From: Adenophora triphylla var. japonica
Taxonomy: Eukaryota > Streptophyta > Magnoliopsida > Asterales > Campanulaceae
Assembly: GCA_022495995.1 (NCBI GenBank)
Contig: JAFEMH010000162.1
Coordinates: 620,001 to 684,000, forward strand
Reading direction: 5' to 3'
DNA: 64,000 nucleotides
The notes beneath the pieces were generated by a model, which saw only the letters and a program-made list of their open reading frames with translations, did no database searches and was not told the origin of the DNA. Made by a program: the position numbers and the translations under genes. This document shows positions 44,884-55,182 of the stretch, piece after piece (positions within the stretch are counted from its first letter, which is position 1; each line of letters starts with the position of its first letter).

Positions 44884-45187
44884 GCTGCCCGAAAATGAAT
44901 GTTCAATTTTTTTTCAAATTTGCTCTTGACCAAGTGCAAATTTGAAAAGATTTGAACATTCATTATGGGACGGAGAGAGTAATTAGTTGAGGTAAAATAT
45001 TTTATATGGGTTTTCTTATAAATTGTCATAATCTATTGCAATAGTGACACTTGTAGAGTTAAATCTACCATTGGTGTAAATTGAACCTCTAACCTTTCAT
45101 ATAAAAAAAAGTATATCTGATGATTCTTGATTTAGAGGTATTTGGGACTCGAAATAAATACAAAACATATTAGGGCAAATAATGTAC

Positions 45188-45342
45188 CTACAAACCGAAG
45201 GTATATCTTGAGGATCACGAAGATGGGAGCGTTGGAGACTAACACTAAACGTATCCCTCCAACTGGCAGCACGTGATTTATACAAATCATAGTTGCTACA
45301 CCCTTGGGGATCCCATGATTCACTACCTGAAAGAAACCCCAT
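45188..45342 (-). pseudogene. Dioxygenase exon 1 remnant
   Basis: Reads WGFFQVVNHGIPKG in one frame and SNYDLYKSRAASWRDTFSV to DIPSVCR in another, ending at the donor TGTAG/GTACAT. Compared with the family, the sequence before GFFQ and about 35 residues in the middle are missing. Confidence 0.8.
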
Positions 45343-45584
45343 GTGTAAAACAAATGGTGAACATAAAACAAATATTTTTGACGACACTGTCATATGGTTC
45401 TCTAAGCATTTGAAAATTTTCTGCATTTGTCTGCAAGTATTTTAAATATCTGGTGAACATAAAACAAATGAAGTAGGCTGAATATAGAATAGGATATACT
45501 GGATATGTGAAGTTGAATTGATTAATGCATACCATGTGTATCGAAATTGACAAAGTAGCACAGAAGTAAAACAAGATATGCCAT

Positions 45585-46835
45585 CTATTCTTGTGTTGCA
45601 GGCTTCCAGAAACTTACATCTCTTCGCAATAACAAGACTTCCCAGTCTGTCAATTCTGCATAATGAAACAAAGTTCAGAATAGCTTTCAAAAATGATGGA
45701 ACCAATAACACTCATTAAGCATGACCTTATCATTGAGTACAAATTTGCTCGACTTGCTCCTTCACCTCCAAGTGTAATGCAAGCACTTTACCCTTTGAGT
45801 TTGTCCATGGTAACCCACCCATTCAAGAAGCCGTCAAAACAAAAAATCTAACATCATTGTCATCTATTATCAGACAGTTGATACATGGAAACCAATTTGA
45901 GACGGATTACAAGCCAAAGACCAAGAGATTGTACCAAAATGGTGGCCTCGACTTCGTGCTGATTAAACAGCATAGATCACTCAGCCATCAACATGAGTGC
46001 ATTCAAAGCTGTTTTTAGTTATCGGTTTTCCACCCCTCTCAAATTTCTTTTCATCCAACAATCCTTTCCATCAACCAAAGAGCATCATTGTTTGACAGTA
46101 ACAACTAGCTATGGTTCAAAACATTGTGAAAGCTTACTCAGGAAAAAGATCAGAAAGGGAACTAAAAGTAGGAAATTCGGTTTACCGATGTCTGCAACAA
46201 TATTGACAAGCCTGACCCATTGAAAAGGAATTTCAAGTTAGCTCCCAAACCTTAATCACTGTTCCAGGTGATATTTATGATCCAGTGCTACTTCAACTTC
46301 CTTAGCTTGTACAGGCTGAGGCCAGGCTGACCATCAAGCGGCAAGCTTGAACCTTAGTTACTAGGAAATCCTTCCACAGAGGTTGACTTTCTTCTGATAT
46401 GAACTTTAACAACTAGTATTAGATAACATGTCACTTACGAACTTGGTCCAACACAACAGAAGGGCACTCCGCGAAAGTAACATACTTTCAATAATTTTAA
46501 AATTAGCATTCGGTAAGAAGACAAATGACATTGAAGTAAAATGTTTTCATATGTTACCTGGACTTGCATATAATTCTTGGATTCTGATCAATAAGACACT
46601 TCAAAGAACATGAAAGATAAAAATCACAGAGATATTACACTAGTACTGGAAACCAACCTGCAGCAGATTCCCAATACTAACGACTGAGATTCCAGGCATT
46701 CTAGATGAGAAACAAATGGTTCCCCTATCACATTCAACCTCTTTAATGTGGACAGGTTTCGGTCCGATAGCTTCTAAAATTAAGGCAGAGTCTGTCAATT
46801 GCATAATATTGTTTACAGATTCAACTGTTTCAGTT
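45585..46835 (-). other. Exons of an unidentified minus-strand gene
   Basis: Two exon-like segments are visible. 46835-46658 is open, preceded by the acceptor TTCTGCAG and followed by the donor CAG/GTTGGT; it reads TETVESVNNIMQLTDSALIL and onward to SVVSIGNLLQ. 45655-45585 follows the acceptor TTATGCAG and reads LTDWEVLLLRRDVSFWKPAT to QE and a stop. Another possible piece lies near 46170-46220 (WVRLVNIVADIG). I do not recognise the protein. It sits just upstream of the dioxygenase remnant on the same strand and could be the 3' end of a neighbouring host gene or a decayed fragment. The stretches between the exons (45700-46650) look like introns or junk. Confidence 0.35.
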
Positions 46836-47372
46836 CTGCAGAATCAAAACAGGAAATATATTCAAAACTGAATAAAAATCTTGCACAATGCAGGCTCTTG
46901 AGGGAATTCAGTAATCTCAAGACCCATCATAGATACTCGCGACATGCCCTTTCATTCGAAGATCTCCTTCACCTCTACTTCCTGTTGATGAAAGGTATTC
47001 ACCTGTGAATACTGATGCACAACTGCATTGGATAGGGGTATTCACACCAACACATTAAGCCTTTTTACTTAGCACACTTACTGGCACTCAAGCATTTTAC
47101 TTACCACACTTGACTGGGATCAGTAATTAACTACGTGAAAGAAGGCGGATTTGCCTGAAGCATGTTGGATTCTCTCAGTTCTGTACCTGGAACTTGCAAG
47201 TGAATCCTGCAACTGCAAGCAAGCCCCTTGAGTAGTTTGTATTATTATCTTAAGGACATCCACATCCCCAGCTCAACAAGTCCTTTAATATTCGCTCCTG
47301 TATCATGGAAAAACTTTAGCTCTTTCATTAAAATGTCACTGGCATTAAAGACTGCACAGACTAAAGCAGCGC
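46836..47372. other. Intergenic or intronic DNA left of the Gypsy element
   Basis: No recognisable gene, RNA or repeat. It ends with ATTAG, the target duplication of the Gypsy element. Confidence 0.5.
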
Positions 47373-47377
47373 ATTAG

Positions 47378-47777
47378 TGATGTGGAACATCTCATGGAGA
47401 CTTAGAAGACGAAGAGATATAGAAGAATCAGCACGTGGGAAATGTACCAGCACTCCACTGATCAGTACATCGAAGAGTGGCTTTGTGGCTTTGTTTCATT
47501 TTTTCCTTTCACATTTACATTTACATTCATAGTATTAGTCTGTTTTCCTTCCTTCTACACATGAATGGGCTGCCTATATAAGTGGTTCAGACAAGAGCCG
47601 TAGGACATGACTTGATTTTCAGAATTATTAATCAGATTTGGCTCTTCCTGTTTTCTCTCAAAGTTTCTTGATTTGGAGATTCTTTTGAGTTTAATTTTCT
47701 GGGTTTTGTTTGTGTAACAACTCCCTGTTCTTCGAGACTCGCTCGTGCAGTGTTTTCTCTGATACGCTTCCGCATCA
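47378..47777 (+). repeat. 5' LTR of the Gypsy element
   Basis: TGATGTGGAACATC to CCGCATCA, with a TATA box (GCCTATATAAGTGG, about 47572-47585). It differs from the 3' LTR by small indels and a modest number of substitutions. Confidence 0.93.
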
Positions 47778-47779
47778 GT

Positions 47780-47791
47780 TGGTATTAGAGT
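47780..47791 (+). promoter_or_regulatory. Primer binding site of the Gypsy element
   Basis: TGGTATTAGAGT, two bases after the LTR, is the initiator-Met tRNA site with two C-to-T changes (normal TGGTATCAGAGC). Confidence 0.8.
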
Positions 47792-47820
47792 AGGATTTGC
47801 CTGTTCCGGGGTTATTATCA

Positions 47821-49020
47821 ATGGCCAGAACTACACCAGCAGCAGGAGATGAAGACGAATCATCATCATCAAGTACTCAACTTCAGACCGAACGCTTAGA
47901 TCGTATTGACCAGGAGTTAGCGCAAGCACGCATTCAAATGACTCAAGTGCAAGCAGCTTTGGAAATGGTGATTAATCGTCTTGACCATATGAATGTCGCT
48001 GGACAAGATCAACAGTTTGAACGGGGTGGGAGATTGGCTCCTAACCGCGCAGCTGCCAACATTGAGCAACAACGAGAACATGTCAATGAAAATCTTCGTA
48101 GGAATCAAGTGTACGAGGATTCTTCAACTGATAACGATGCTCCAGATCTTAATTTTGGTTGTGGAAATTAGATTCAAGGAGGGTTTCAACGTAGACAATG
48201 GGGACGAGAAGAATTCAAGTTAAAGGTAGATGTTCCAGCCTTTAATGGTAACCTGGGTGTTGAAGATTTTTTGGATTGGATTGCAGAAATCGAGAGATTT
48301 TTCGAGTACATGGAAATTCCTGAATACCATCAAGTCAAGTTAGTGGCCTACCAGTTGAAAGGAGGGGCGTCATCTTACTGGGAACAGTAGCAGAACTTGA
48401 GGCGGCGACAAAGAAAGCAACCTGTGAGGGTGTGGCCTAAAATGAAGCGGCTTCTCATGGCTAGATTCTTACCATCAAACTATGAGCAACACCTATTTTC
48501 TCAATTCCAACATTGTATTCAAGGTGAGCTTATGTTCGTGAGTATCATCATGAGTTTCTCCGTTTGCTTTCTCGTAACAATGTGTTAGAGATGGAGGGAC
48601 AACTCGTCTCCAGATTTCTTGATGGACTAAGTGAGAATGTGCGTGATGAGATTGGTATTCAACCAATTCTCATGCTTTCTAAGGCATACAATCTAGAAAT
48701 GAAGGCCGAGGCAAATTGACAGAACAAGAAGAGTACTCGGAGTAGCATGTCTAGAACAACCTTTGGGTCAAATTGGTTTAATACAATGGAGACTCAGAAG
48801 GCAGAGCAGGAACCTCGAGGAAATAGATATCGTGATAATAAGAGACCAGTTGTGGATGGACGAGCGGGAGCAAACAAGGCAAATGCTAAGCAACCTCCAC
48901 CTAAACTTCCTAATCCCTATCAGAGATTCATGGGAGATAAGAGTTATAGGTGTGGAAAGCAGGGACATCACTCAATTAATTGTCCTGATCGACGACAAGT
49001 GAACATAGTGGAACATGGAG
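47821..49020 (+). pseudogene. Gypsy gag, broken by stops
   Basis: ATG 47821 starts MARTTPAAGDEDESSSSST, followed by a Gln-rich helical segment. In-frame TAG codons at 48169-48171 and 48388-48390 interrupt the Retrotrans_gag region (VPAFNGNLGVEDFLDWIAEI, QLKGGASSYWEQ), and the frame continues with further changes near 48720. The zinc knuckle near 48940-48990 reads SYRCGKQGHHSINC, lacking the first of the usual two cysteines. Gag would form the particle and bind RNA. Confidence 0.85.
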
Positions 49021-51653
49021 AAAAGGATGATGATGTAGAAGACTTGGCTTATGGAGGAGAATCTGATGAAGCTCAGGAAGAAGAGATGGGGTCTAAAACA
49101 TTCGTGGTGCGCCGACTATTGCTTTCACCTAAGGAGGAGGAGGATAATCAGCGCCATAAACACTTCCGAACCAGGTGTCGTATTTCTAATCAACGCTTTG
49201 ATGTTGGTATATATAGCGGTAGTTCAGAAAATATCATATCTAAAAAACTAGTTGAACAATTGGAGTTACCTGTTGAAAAGCACCCTGAACCCTATAAAAT
49301 TGGTTGGATTAAGGATGTGGAGACAGTTAGGGTAGTAAACAGATGTCGAGTTCCCTTGACAATTGGCTCGTATTCTGGTAATGTTGTTTGTGATGTAGTG
49401 GAAATGGATGCATATCATATCTTGTTAGGCCGGCCTTGGCAATTTGACATAGATGTTGTATACATGTGTAAAGATAATGTTTACAGGTTTACGTGGGGAG
49501 GTAAAAGAATTACTTTGACTCCCTATGTGGAGCGTCCTAAGGTTAAGAAAGAAGTCATCCCCGGGAAAGAAATATTTTTTGTGACTAACAATAATGCAGA
49601 TTTTTGGACGGATGCAAAGCAGTCAAAAGAGATGGTGACCTTAGTAGTAAAGGGTGTCCTCACCCTGGAAATTAAAGGTGAAAATCCTCCCAAAGTACGT
49701 GAATTATTGAAGGAGTTTCAAGACGTAATGCCAGACGAGTTACCACCAGGTCTACCTCCTATGAGGGACATACAACATGCCATTGACCTAGTTCCTGTAG
49801 CAACTTTGCCTAACTTACTTCACTATCGGATGAATCCCAAGGAGAGTGAAATTTTGCATGAGATGGTAGAAGATCTATTAAAGAAGGGATCCATTCAAGT
49901 AATTATGAGTCAATGTGTTGTGCCAGCTTTGTTAACTTCAAAGAAAGATGGCTCGTGGAGGATGTGCATTGATAGTAGAGCTATCAACAAGATTACCGTG
50001 TGTTATAGCTTTCCTATACCGAGATTAGAGGGTATGCTCGATTGCCTATCTGGAGCTTGTGTTTACTCAAAGATAGATCTTCGGAGTGGGTACCATAAGA
50101 TCTGTATTCGTCCTGGTGATGAATGGAAGACAACATTCAAAACCAAAGAAGGGTTATACGAGTGGTTGGTGATGCCTTTTGGTTTATCCAATGCACCTAG
50201 CACCTTCAAGAGGTTGATGAATGATGTCTTGAAGTCTTTTATTGGTAAATTTCTAGTGGTCTATTTTGATGATATTTTAATTTATAGTTCTAACGAAAAG
50301 GGGCATTTAGGGCATTTACGCCAAGTGCTTCAAGTTTTGAAGGCAAATAATTTATATGTAAACTTGAAAAGGTATGACTTCATGGCGACAAGCCTTATTT
50401 TCTTAGGCTTTATTGTAGGAAAGGATGACATTCGGGTTAATGAGTCAAAGGTTGCAGCTATTTAGGAGTGGCCTACTCTAAAGACAGTGTCTGATGTTCG
50501 TAGTTTCCATGGCTTGGCAAGCTTTTGCAACTGTTCATTCGAAATTTCAGTTCAATTGTGGCCCCGTCAACAGATTGTATGAAGAAAGGGAATTTTCATT
50601 GGGGAGCTCATCAGCGACAAAGTTTTAGGGAGATCAAGGAGAAGCTAACAACTGCTCCATGTCTAGCACTACCAAATTTTGACAAGTTATTTGTGGTGAA
50701 GTGTGATGCGTGTGGCGTTGGCATTGGAGCTGTGTTATATCAAGAAGGAAGACCAGTAGCTTTCTTTAGTGAAAAAGTGAAAAGATGAGTGATGCACGCC
50801 AAAAGTGGTCTACATATGAGCAAGAATTTTATGCAGTGGTTCGTGCTTTAAGGCATTAGGAGCATTATTTGATTCTTAATCAATTTGTTCTTTACACCGA
50901 TCATCAGGCCTTGAAGTATATTAATAGTCAAAAGCAAATCAACAAGATGCATGCTCGATGGGTGGAGTATCTACAACAATTTCCCTTTATTTTGAAGCAT
51001 AAGTCTGGGCAACAAAATAAGGTGGCAGATGCATTCAGTAGGAGAGCAACCTTGCTAGTGACGATGGATAATGAGGCTGTGGGATTTGAAGTTATGAAAG
51101 AATTGTACGAGGAGGATGATGATTTCAAGGAAGTGTGGCTAGTTTGTAAGACCAAAGCAACACAAGATGATTTTCACATCTATGACGGTTATCTCTTTAA
51201 AGGTAATTGTCTATGCATTCCTCGTGTTTCTTTGAGAGAAAAATTAATTCATGATTTGCATGAAGGAGGACTTAGTGGTCATTTGGGAGTTGAGAAGACT
51301 ACTTCTAGTCTTGAGTTTCGATATTACTGGCCACAATTGTAGAAAGATGTGCGTGGGTTTGTGCGCAAATGTTATACTTGTTAGGTTGCGAAAGGGCAGT
51401 CCCAAAACACGGGTTTATATACCCCTCTACCTGTTCAAAATGGCATATGGGAGGACATATCAATGGATTTCGTTCTTAGGCTTCCGAAGACTCAGAGGGG
51501 AGTTGATTCAGTGTTTGTTGTGGAGGACAGATTTTCTAAGATGGTACATTTCATTCCATGTCGAAAAACATCGGATGCTTCACATATTACTTGTTTGTTT
51601 TTCCGTGAGGTGGTGCGTTTACATGGAGTGCCGGTATCCATTAATTCTGATAG
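48747..51653 (+). pseudogene. Gypsy pol, protease to integrase core, broken
   Basis: Protease region IYSGSSENIISKKLVEQLEL has Tyr where the catalytic Asp is expected (DSGS in the family). RT (about 49700-50400) contains SKKDGSWRMCIDSRAIN, PFGLSNAPSTFKRLM and YFDDILIYS. RNase H (about 50600-51050) has [11 protein letters not shown] and TDHQALKYI. The integrase zinc region [14 protein letters not shown] and the core ([19 protein letters not shown]) follow. Stops: TAG at 50463, 50857, 51340 and 51382; frameshifts near 50520, 50785 and 51410. Coding is interrupted at 51653 within NSD/RDTKF by the nested element and resumes at 53378. Confidence 0.93.
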
Positions 51654-52081
51654 TAACGCAGCACGGAAGCGATATTCGTGATTAGCAAGCGCTAAACACA
51701 AGGATTCACAAGCGATGAACCCTGGAAAAGAGATAAACTGGAATCCACCAGAAAAAGAGAAAAACTCTTCAAAATTAAATCATCAAAACTTAGTTTAACA
51801 AAGTCATAAGGATGTTTAAATACTCCCTTTAAAACCCTAAAATGAATTAGCAAAACAAAGACTAAAATACCCTTCTTAATTAATCTTTAAAACAGCAGCA
51901 AAATCATTAAACGCAAACATTAGCATTCTTCCCGTCAGTGAGGCGCCCGCCTGGGATCTTTCATGCGGCCGCTTGGAGTCCAGACGCTGGTGGGTCTTGC
52001 TGCTGCAGTGGGACGGCCACCTGGTGGCTTCTCAGGCGCACGCCTGGGCTGCAGATTCCTTCCTCGGTTCCTCCTACATCA
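51654..52081 (-). repeat. 3' LTR of the small LTR element
   Basis: Plus-strand left LTR. It begins TAACGC where the other copy has TGACGC (the terminal TG is mutated), and ends CTACATCA. It contains a NotI-like GCGGCCGC core and a CTG/GCC-rich part near its right end. Confidence 0.93.
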
Positions 52082-52228
52082 GTCACCCACTTTTCAAAAG
52101 AACTCGACCCCGAGTTCTCATCCGATGTTTGGAAAGTGTCGTCCCACTTAAAAATATATTTCGAATAAATCTTCTTTTTAAGCACTCATTGACGTAAGAT
52201 TATCACTTCCAGATATAAAATTATTCCA

Positions 52229-52900
52229 TCATCCCATCCTCTTTGTGTTGATCTTCCACCCCTTCCTCCCCTTGATCAATAAATCTTCAAAAATAACTTC
52301 TTCTTTGTTGTGAACAATTCCCAAATTTTCATCAAAAATTGGGGGTTTTGAACAATCAATACCAACCTCTTCTTTCTCCTTGAATTCAACTAGGACATTA
52401 TCAGGTACTATAATATTTGAAGTAATAATATCACCACAAACCTGAACAATGCTCAAATCTTCTTTGAACTCGCAAATAACCTCCTCTTCCATGAAATCTC
52501 CGTTCAAAGTTTTTGGGTCTGGAGTTGACTTGGCTTCATCCACACGCCTAATCTCAGCGGATAATATCGCCTCCAATCGTCGTATTCGCCTGGAATAAAA
52601 ATATGATTTAGAATAATACAAATCAGATTTCGCCCAATATTTATCCCTAGCAATCCGATTTTCCTCTGCATCGGATATATGCAGCTGTTGAGCATGATTG
52701 TAGCCCTTCTCTGCAAATTTTGCCTCAATTGCAAAGAAATATTCTTCTTGTTGTCGAGCATGTGTTAGACGAACATTGATGTCTTCAAGAATAGCATAAT
52801 GGTCTTCTCCACCATTGTTGGTCATCTTCTCCATGGATCGTTGAACTTGAGGAGGCACTGCCCTGGCCTCACCTTCATCATTATCCGAAACATTCCCCAT
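52229..52900 (-). CDS. Hypothetical 223-aa protein of the small LTR element
   Basis: Uninterrupted from ATG (52900, MGNVSDNDEGEARAVPPQVQ) to the stop at 52229. The N-terminal half is Gln/Glu/Lys-rich and probably helical (HARQQEEYFFAIEAKFAEKG, then RRIRRLEAILSAEIRRVDEA). The C-terminal half is acidic and beta-prone (GDIITSNIIVPDNVLVEFKE, EEVIFEDLLIKGRKGWKINT). I see no zinc knuckle, protease motif, signal peptide or membrane segment. Its position between primer site and polypurine tract is that of gag, as in TR-GAG-type elements, but I cannot show gag homology. It is the only fully open retroelement gene in this part of the window. Confidence 0.75.
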   Translation of the reverse strand: MGNVSDNDEGEARAVPPQVQRSMEKMTNNGGEDHYAILEDINVRLTHARQQEEYFFAIEAKFAEKGYNHAQQLHISDAEENRIARDKYWAKSDLYYSKSYFYSRRIRRLEAILSAEIRRVDEAKSTPDPKTLNGDFMEEEVICEFKEDLSIVQVCGDIITSNIIVPDNVLVEFKEKEEVGIDCSKPPIFDENLGIVHNKEEVIFEDLLIKGRKGWKINTKRMG

Positions 52901-52934
52901 AATGATTTAGCGATGAAAAGACAGGATAAACCAG

Positions 52935-52946
52935 GCTCTGATACCA
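52935..52946 (-). promoter_or_regulatory. Primer binding site of the small LTR element
   Basis: GCTCTGATACCA on the plus strand, i.e. TGGTATCAGAGC on the minus strand, two bases from the right LTR. Initiator-Met tRNA type; it fixes the orientation. Confidence 0.92.
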
Positions 52947-52948
52947 AC

Positions 52949-53377
52949 TGACGCAGCACGGAAGCGATATTCGTGATTAGCAAGCGCTAAACACAAGGAT
53001 TCACAAGCGATGAACCCTAGAAAAGAGATAAACTGGAATCCACCAGAAAAAGAGATAAACTCTTCAAAATTAAATCATCAAAACTTAAGTTTAACAAAGT
53101 CCTAAGGATGTTTAAATACTCCCTTCAAAACCCTAAAACGAATTAGAAAAACAAAGACTAAAATACCCTTCTTAATTAATCTTTAAAACAACAGCAAAAT
53201 CATTAAACGCAAATATCAGCATTCTTCCAGTCAGTGAGGCACCTGCCTGGGATCTTTCATGCGGCCGCCTGGAGTCCAGACGCTGGTGGGTCTTGCTGCT
53301 GCAGTGGGGCGGCCGCCTGGTGGCTTCTCAGGCACACGCCTGGGCTGCAGATTCCTTCCTCGGTTCCTCCTACATCA
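52949..53377 (-). repeat. 5' LTR of the small LTR element
   Basis: Plus-strand right copy, TGACGC to CTACATCA, matching 51654-52081 with about 19 differences and one indel. Confidence 0.93.
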
Positions 53378-54118
53378 GATAGAGATACTAAATTTTTGAG
53401 TCATTTTTGGATAACTCTGTGGAAGATGTTCGACACTTCGCTGAAATTCAGTAACACTGCGCATCCTCAAACATATGTCCAAACAGAAGTGGCCGATAGG
53501 ACCTTGGGTAATTTGATTCGGTGTATATGTGGGGAACATCCCAAGCAGTGGGATCAAGCTCTTCCTCAAGCTCCGTTTACATTTAATAGTGCAGTTCACA
53601 GTTCTACGGGGAAGTCTCCCTTCTCTATTGCTTATGTGCAAACTCCCCGTCATGCTGTGGATTTGGTGAAGCTTCCTAATGTTCCGGGGTATAGTGTTGC
53701 GGCGGGTAAAATGGCAAGGGATTCACAAGCTATACAGGCGGAAGTTAGAGCAAAATTGGAGGCCATTAATGCAAAGTTCAAGGCTGCTGCAGCAGATAAA
53801 CATCGTCGTATTGTTGTGTTTGAAGAAGGTTATAATGTGATGGTTTTCTTGCGTAGGGAGAGGTTTCCTGCTGGGAAGTATCACAAGTTGCAACCAAAGA
53901 AGTTTGGGCTTTACAAATTTCTGAAGCGCATCAATAATAATGCTTATGTGGTGGACCTACCTGCTAGTATGGGTATTTCCAAGACATTCAATGTGACAGA
54001 TCTTTCCTTGTTCTACCCTTCCTCCGACGTGCCTATGTATCCAGATCCTCCGGTTAACTCGATGGCGAGTTCTTCTCAAGTGGGAGGGACTGATGTGGAA
54101 CATCTCATGGAGACTTAG
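53378..54118 (+). pseudogene. Gypsy integrase C-terminal part
   Basis: Continues pol after the nested insert: [37 protein letters not shown] (the family usually has GQTE here), and a GPY/F-like C-terminal domain ([20 protein letters not shown], then [19 protein letters not shown]). The ORF runs 28 bp into the 3' LTR before its stop at 54116-54118. No chromodomain is visible. Confidence 0.9.
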
Positions 54119-54480
54119 AAGACGAAGAGATATAGAAGAATCGACACATGGTAAATGTACCAGCACTCCACTGATCAGTACATCGAACAGTGGCTTTGTG
54201 GCTTTGTTTCATTTTTTCCTTTCACATTTACACATAATATTAGTTTGTTTTCCTTCCTTCTTCACATGAATGGGCTGCCTATATAAGTGGGTCAGACAAG
54301 AGCTGTAGGACATGACTTGATTTCCAGAATTATTAATCAGATTTGGCTCTTCCTGTTTTCTCTCAAAGTTTCTTGATTTGGAGATTCTTTTGAGTTTAAT
54401 TTTCTGGGTTTGTTCGTGTAACAACTCCCTGTTATTCGAGACTCACTCGTGCAACGTTTCTCTGATACGCTTCCGCATCA
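54091..54480 (+). repeat. 3' LTR of the Gypsy element
   Basis: TGATGTGGAACATC to CCGCATCA, preceded by the purine tract TGGGAGGGAC. It is followed by the duplication ATTAG. Confidence 0.93.
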
Positions 54481-54485
54481 ATTAG

Positions 54486-55182
54486 AAAAATTAGGACTTA
54501 ACAAAATTCGCCATTTCTTATTATTGTGAAAACAAACGAACTGAATTAGGACTTGCCCAAATTCTCCAACACTGTAGAAAATGGAGAGAAGCAATTTATC
54601 TTCACTTTCTGGTGTATAAGAAGAAAATGCCTGTTGATTAAAGACCGACCATCTATCAGAAAACAAACAAAACATTACAGAGCAACATTCTTCCAAAGAA
54701 ACCCCTCCCCCAAAAAAAAAAAAAAAACACACACACAATTTGGACTTGACCAAATTCACCATTTCCCACTTGCTCTTGTGACAAGAGTCTTGTCCATCTT
54801 ACTTTGCAACCAGCTTTAGCACATAGACGCCCTCTAGTACAAGGTAGAACCTACTATTCTTAATACAGTTTTTGCAGATAAAATCGCAGTATCAACAAAG
54901 TTAATGCTCGCCTTGACGCTGATGGGAACCCGATTTTGCAATGGCCTTGGCATAGATAGTACATGTTAGAACCCACTATTTCATAATATGCCTCTAGTTA
55001 CGAACTCAGATACACAAAGTTATAGCTGTCATCATTCTCATGTGCCTATAAAGCTGATAGTTGACATCAAGCTCTTGTATGTGAAACCTACTCCTACCAT
55101 TGACCACTCCATTCAGATCCAGTGACATTGGAATCAAACGTTAAATTTGACATTACTTTACTTTAGAATATTATTGTAATTT
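54486..55182. other. Unassigned DNA between the Gypsy and Tat elements
   Basis: No gene or known repeat. It holds two variants of AATTAGGACTTRMCMAAATT near 54486 and 54542, a CCCC/A17 run near 54710-54727, and otherwise AT-rich sequence. Confidence 0.5.

Larger units (their letters stand above)
30518..45342 (-). pseudogene. 2-oxoglutarate/Fe(II) dioxygenase gene (ACC-oxidase-homologue/DIOX type), broken by deletion and a 13-kb intron insertion
   Basis: Three exons on the minus strand: 45342-45188, 31395-31074 and 30763-30518, joined by introns with GT/AG ends and matching phases. Together they give GFFQVVNHGIPKG, then NYDLYKSRAASWRDTFSV, the iron-binding HTD and the second His (SVIHRVL), and the 2-oxoglutarate-binding Arg (RVS), ending in GLNYFKL and a stop. 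The family oxidises small plant metabolites in the cytosol. Exon 1 lacks the N-terminus before GFFQ. It also lacks about 35 residues between HGIPKG and NYDLY, and the reading frame changes there. CACTA copy B (13.4 kb) occupies intron 1. Exons 2 and 3 look intact, so decay may be recent. The Copia 3' LTR ends about 105 bp past the stop. Confidence 0.85.
51654..53377 (-). mobile_element. Small non-autonomous LTR retrotransposon with its own ORF, in Gypsy integrase
   Basis: Two LTRs of about 428 bp (51654-52081 and 52949-53377) flank 867 bp. A perfect 5-bp target duplication GATAG lies on both sides (51649-51653, 53378-53382), and removing the insert restores NSDRDTKF in the host integrase. The primer site next to the right LTR and the polypurine-like tract next to the left LTR show minus orientation. 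No protease, integrase, RT or RNase H exists; the interior encodes one 223-codon ORF. I count about 19 differences between the LTRs, so it is not a very recent insertion. Confidence 0.95.
47378..54480 (+). mobile_element. Gypsy LTR retrotransposon with a nested LTR element
   Basis: LTRs of 400 and 390 bp, TG/CA ends, an initiator-Met primer site, gag, protease, RT, RNase H and integrase in Gypsy order. A perfect 5-bp duplication ATTAG lies at 47373-47377 and 54481-54485. The integrase is followed by a GPY/F-like end ([20 protein letters not shown]), suggesting the chromovirus side of Gypsy, but no chromodomain is seen. The full length is 7,103 bp, or 5,374 bp without the nested element and its duplicated target. 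Multiple nonsense changes make it defective. Confidence 0.95.

Noticed and set aside
46658..46700. Exon end reading SVVSIGNLLQ as part of a second dioxygenase
   Set aside because: It resembles the dioxygenase INIGDLLQ motif next to a splice donor, but the preceding sequence lacks the HTD and other family motifs; the match is too short.
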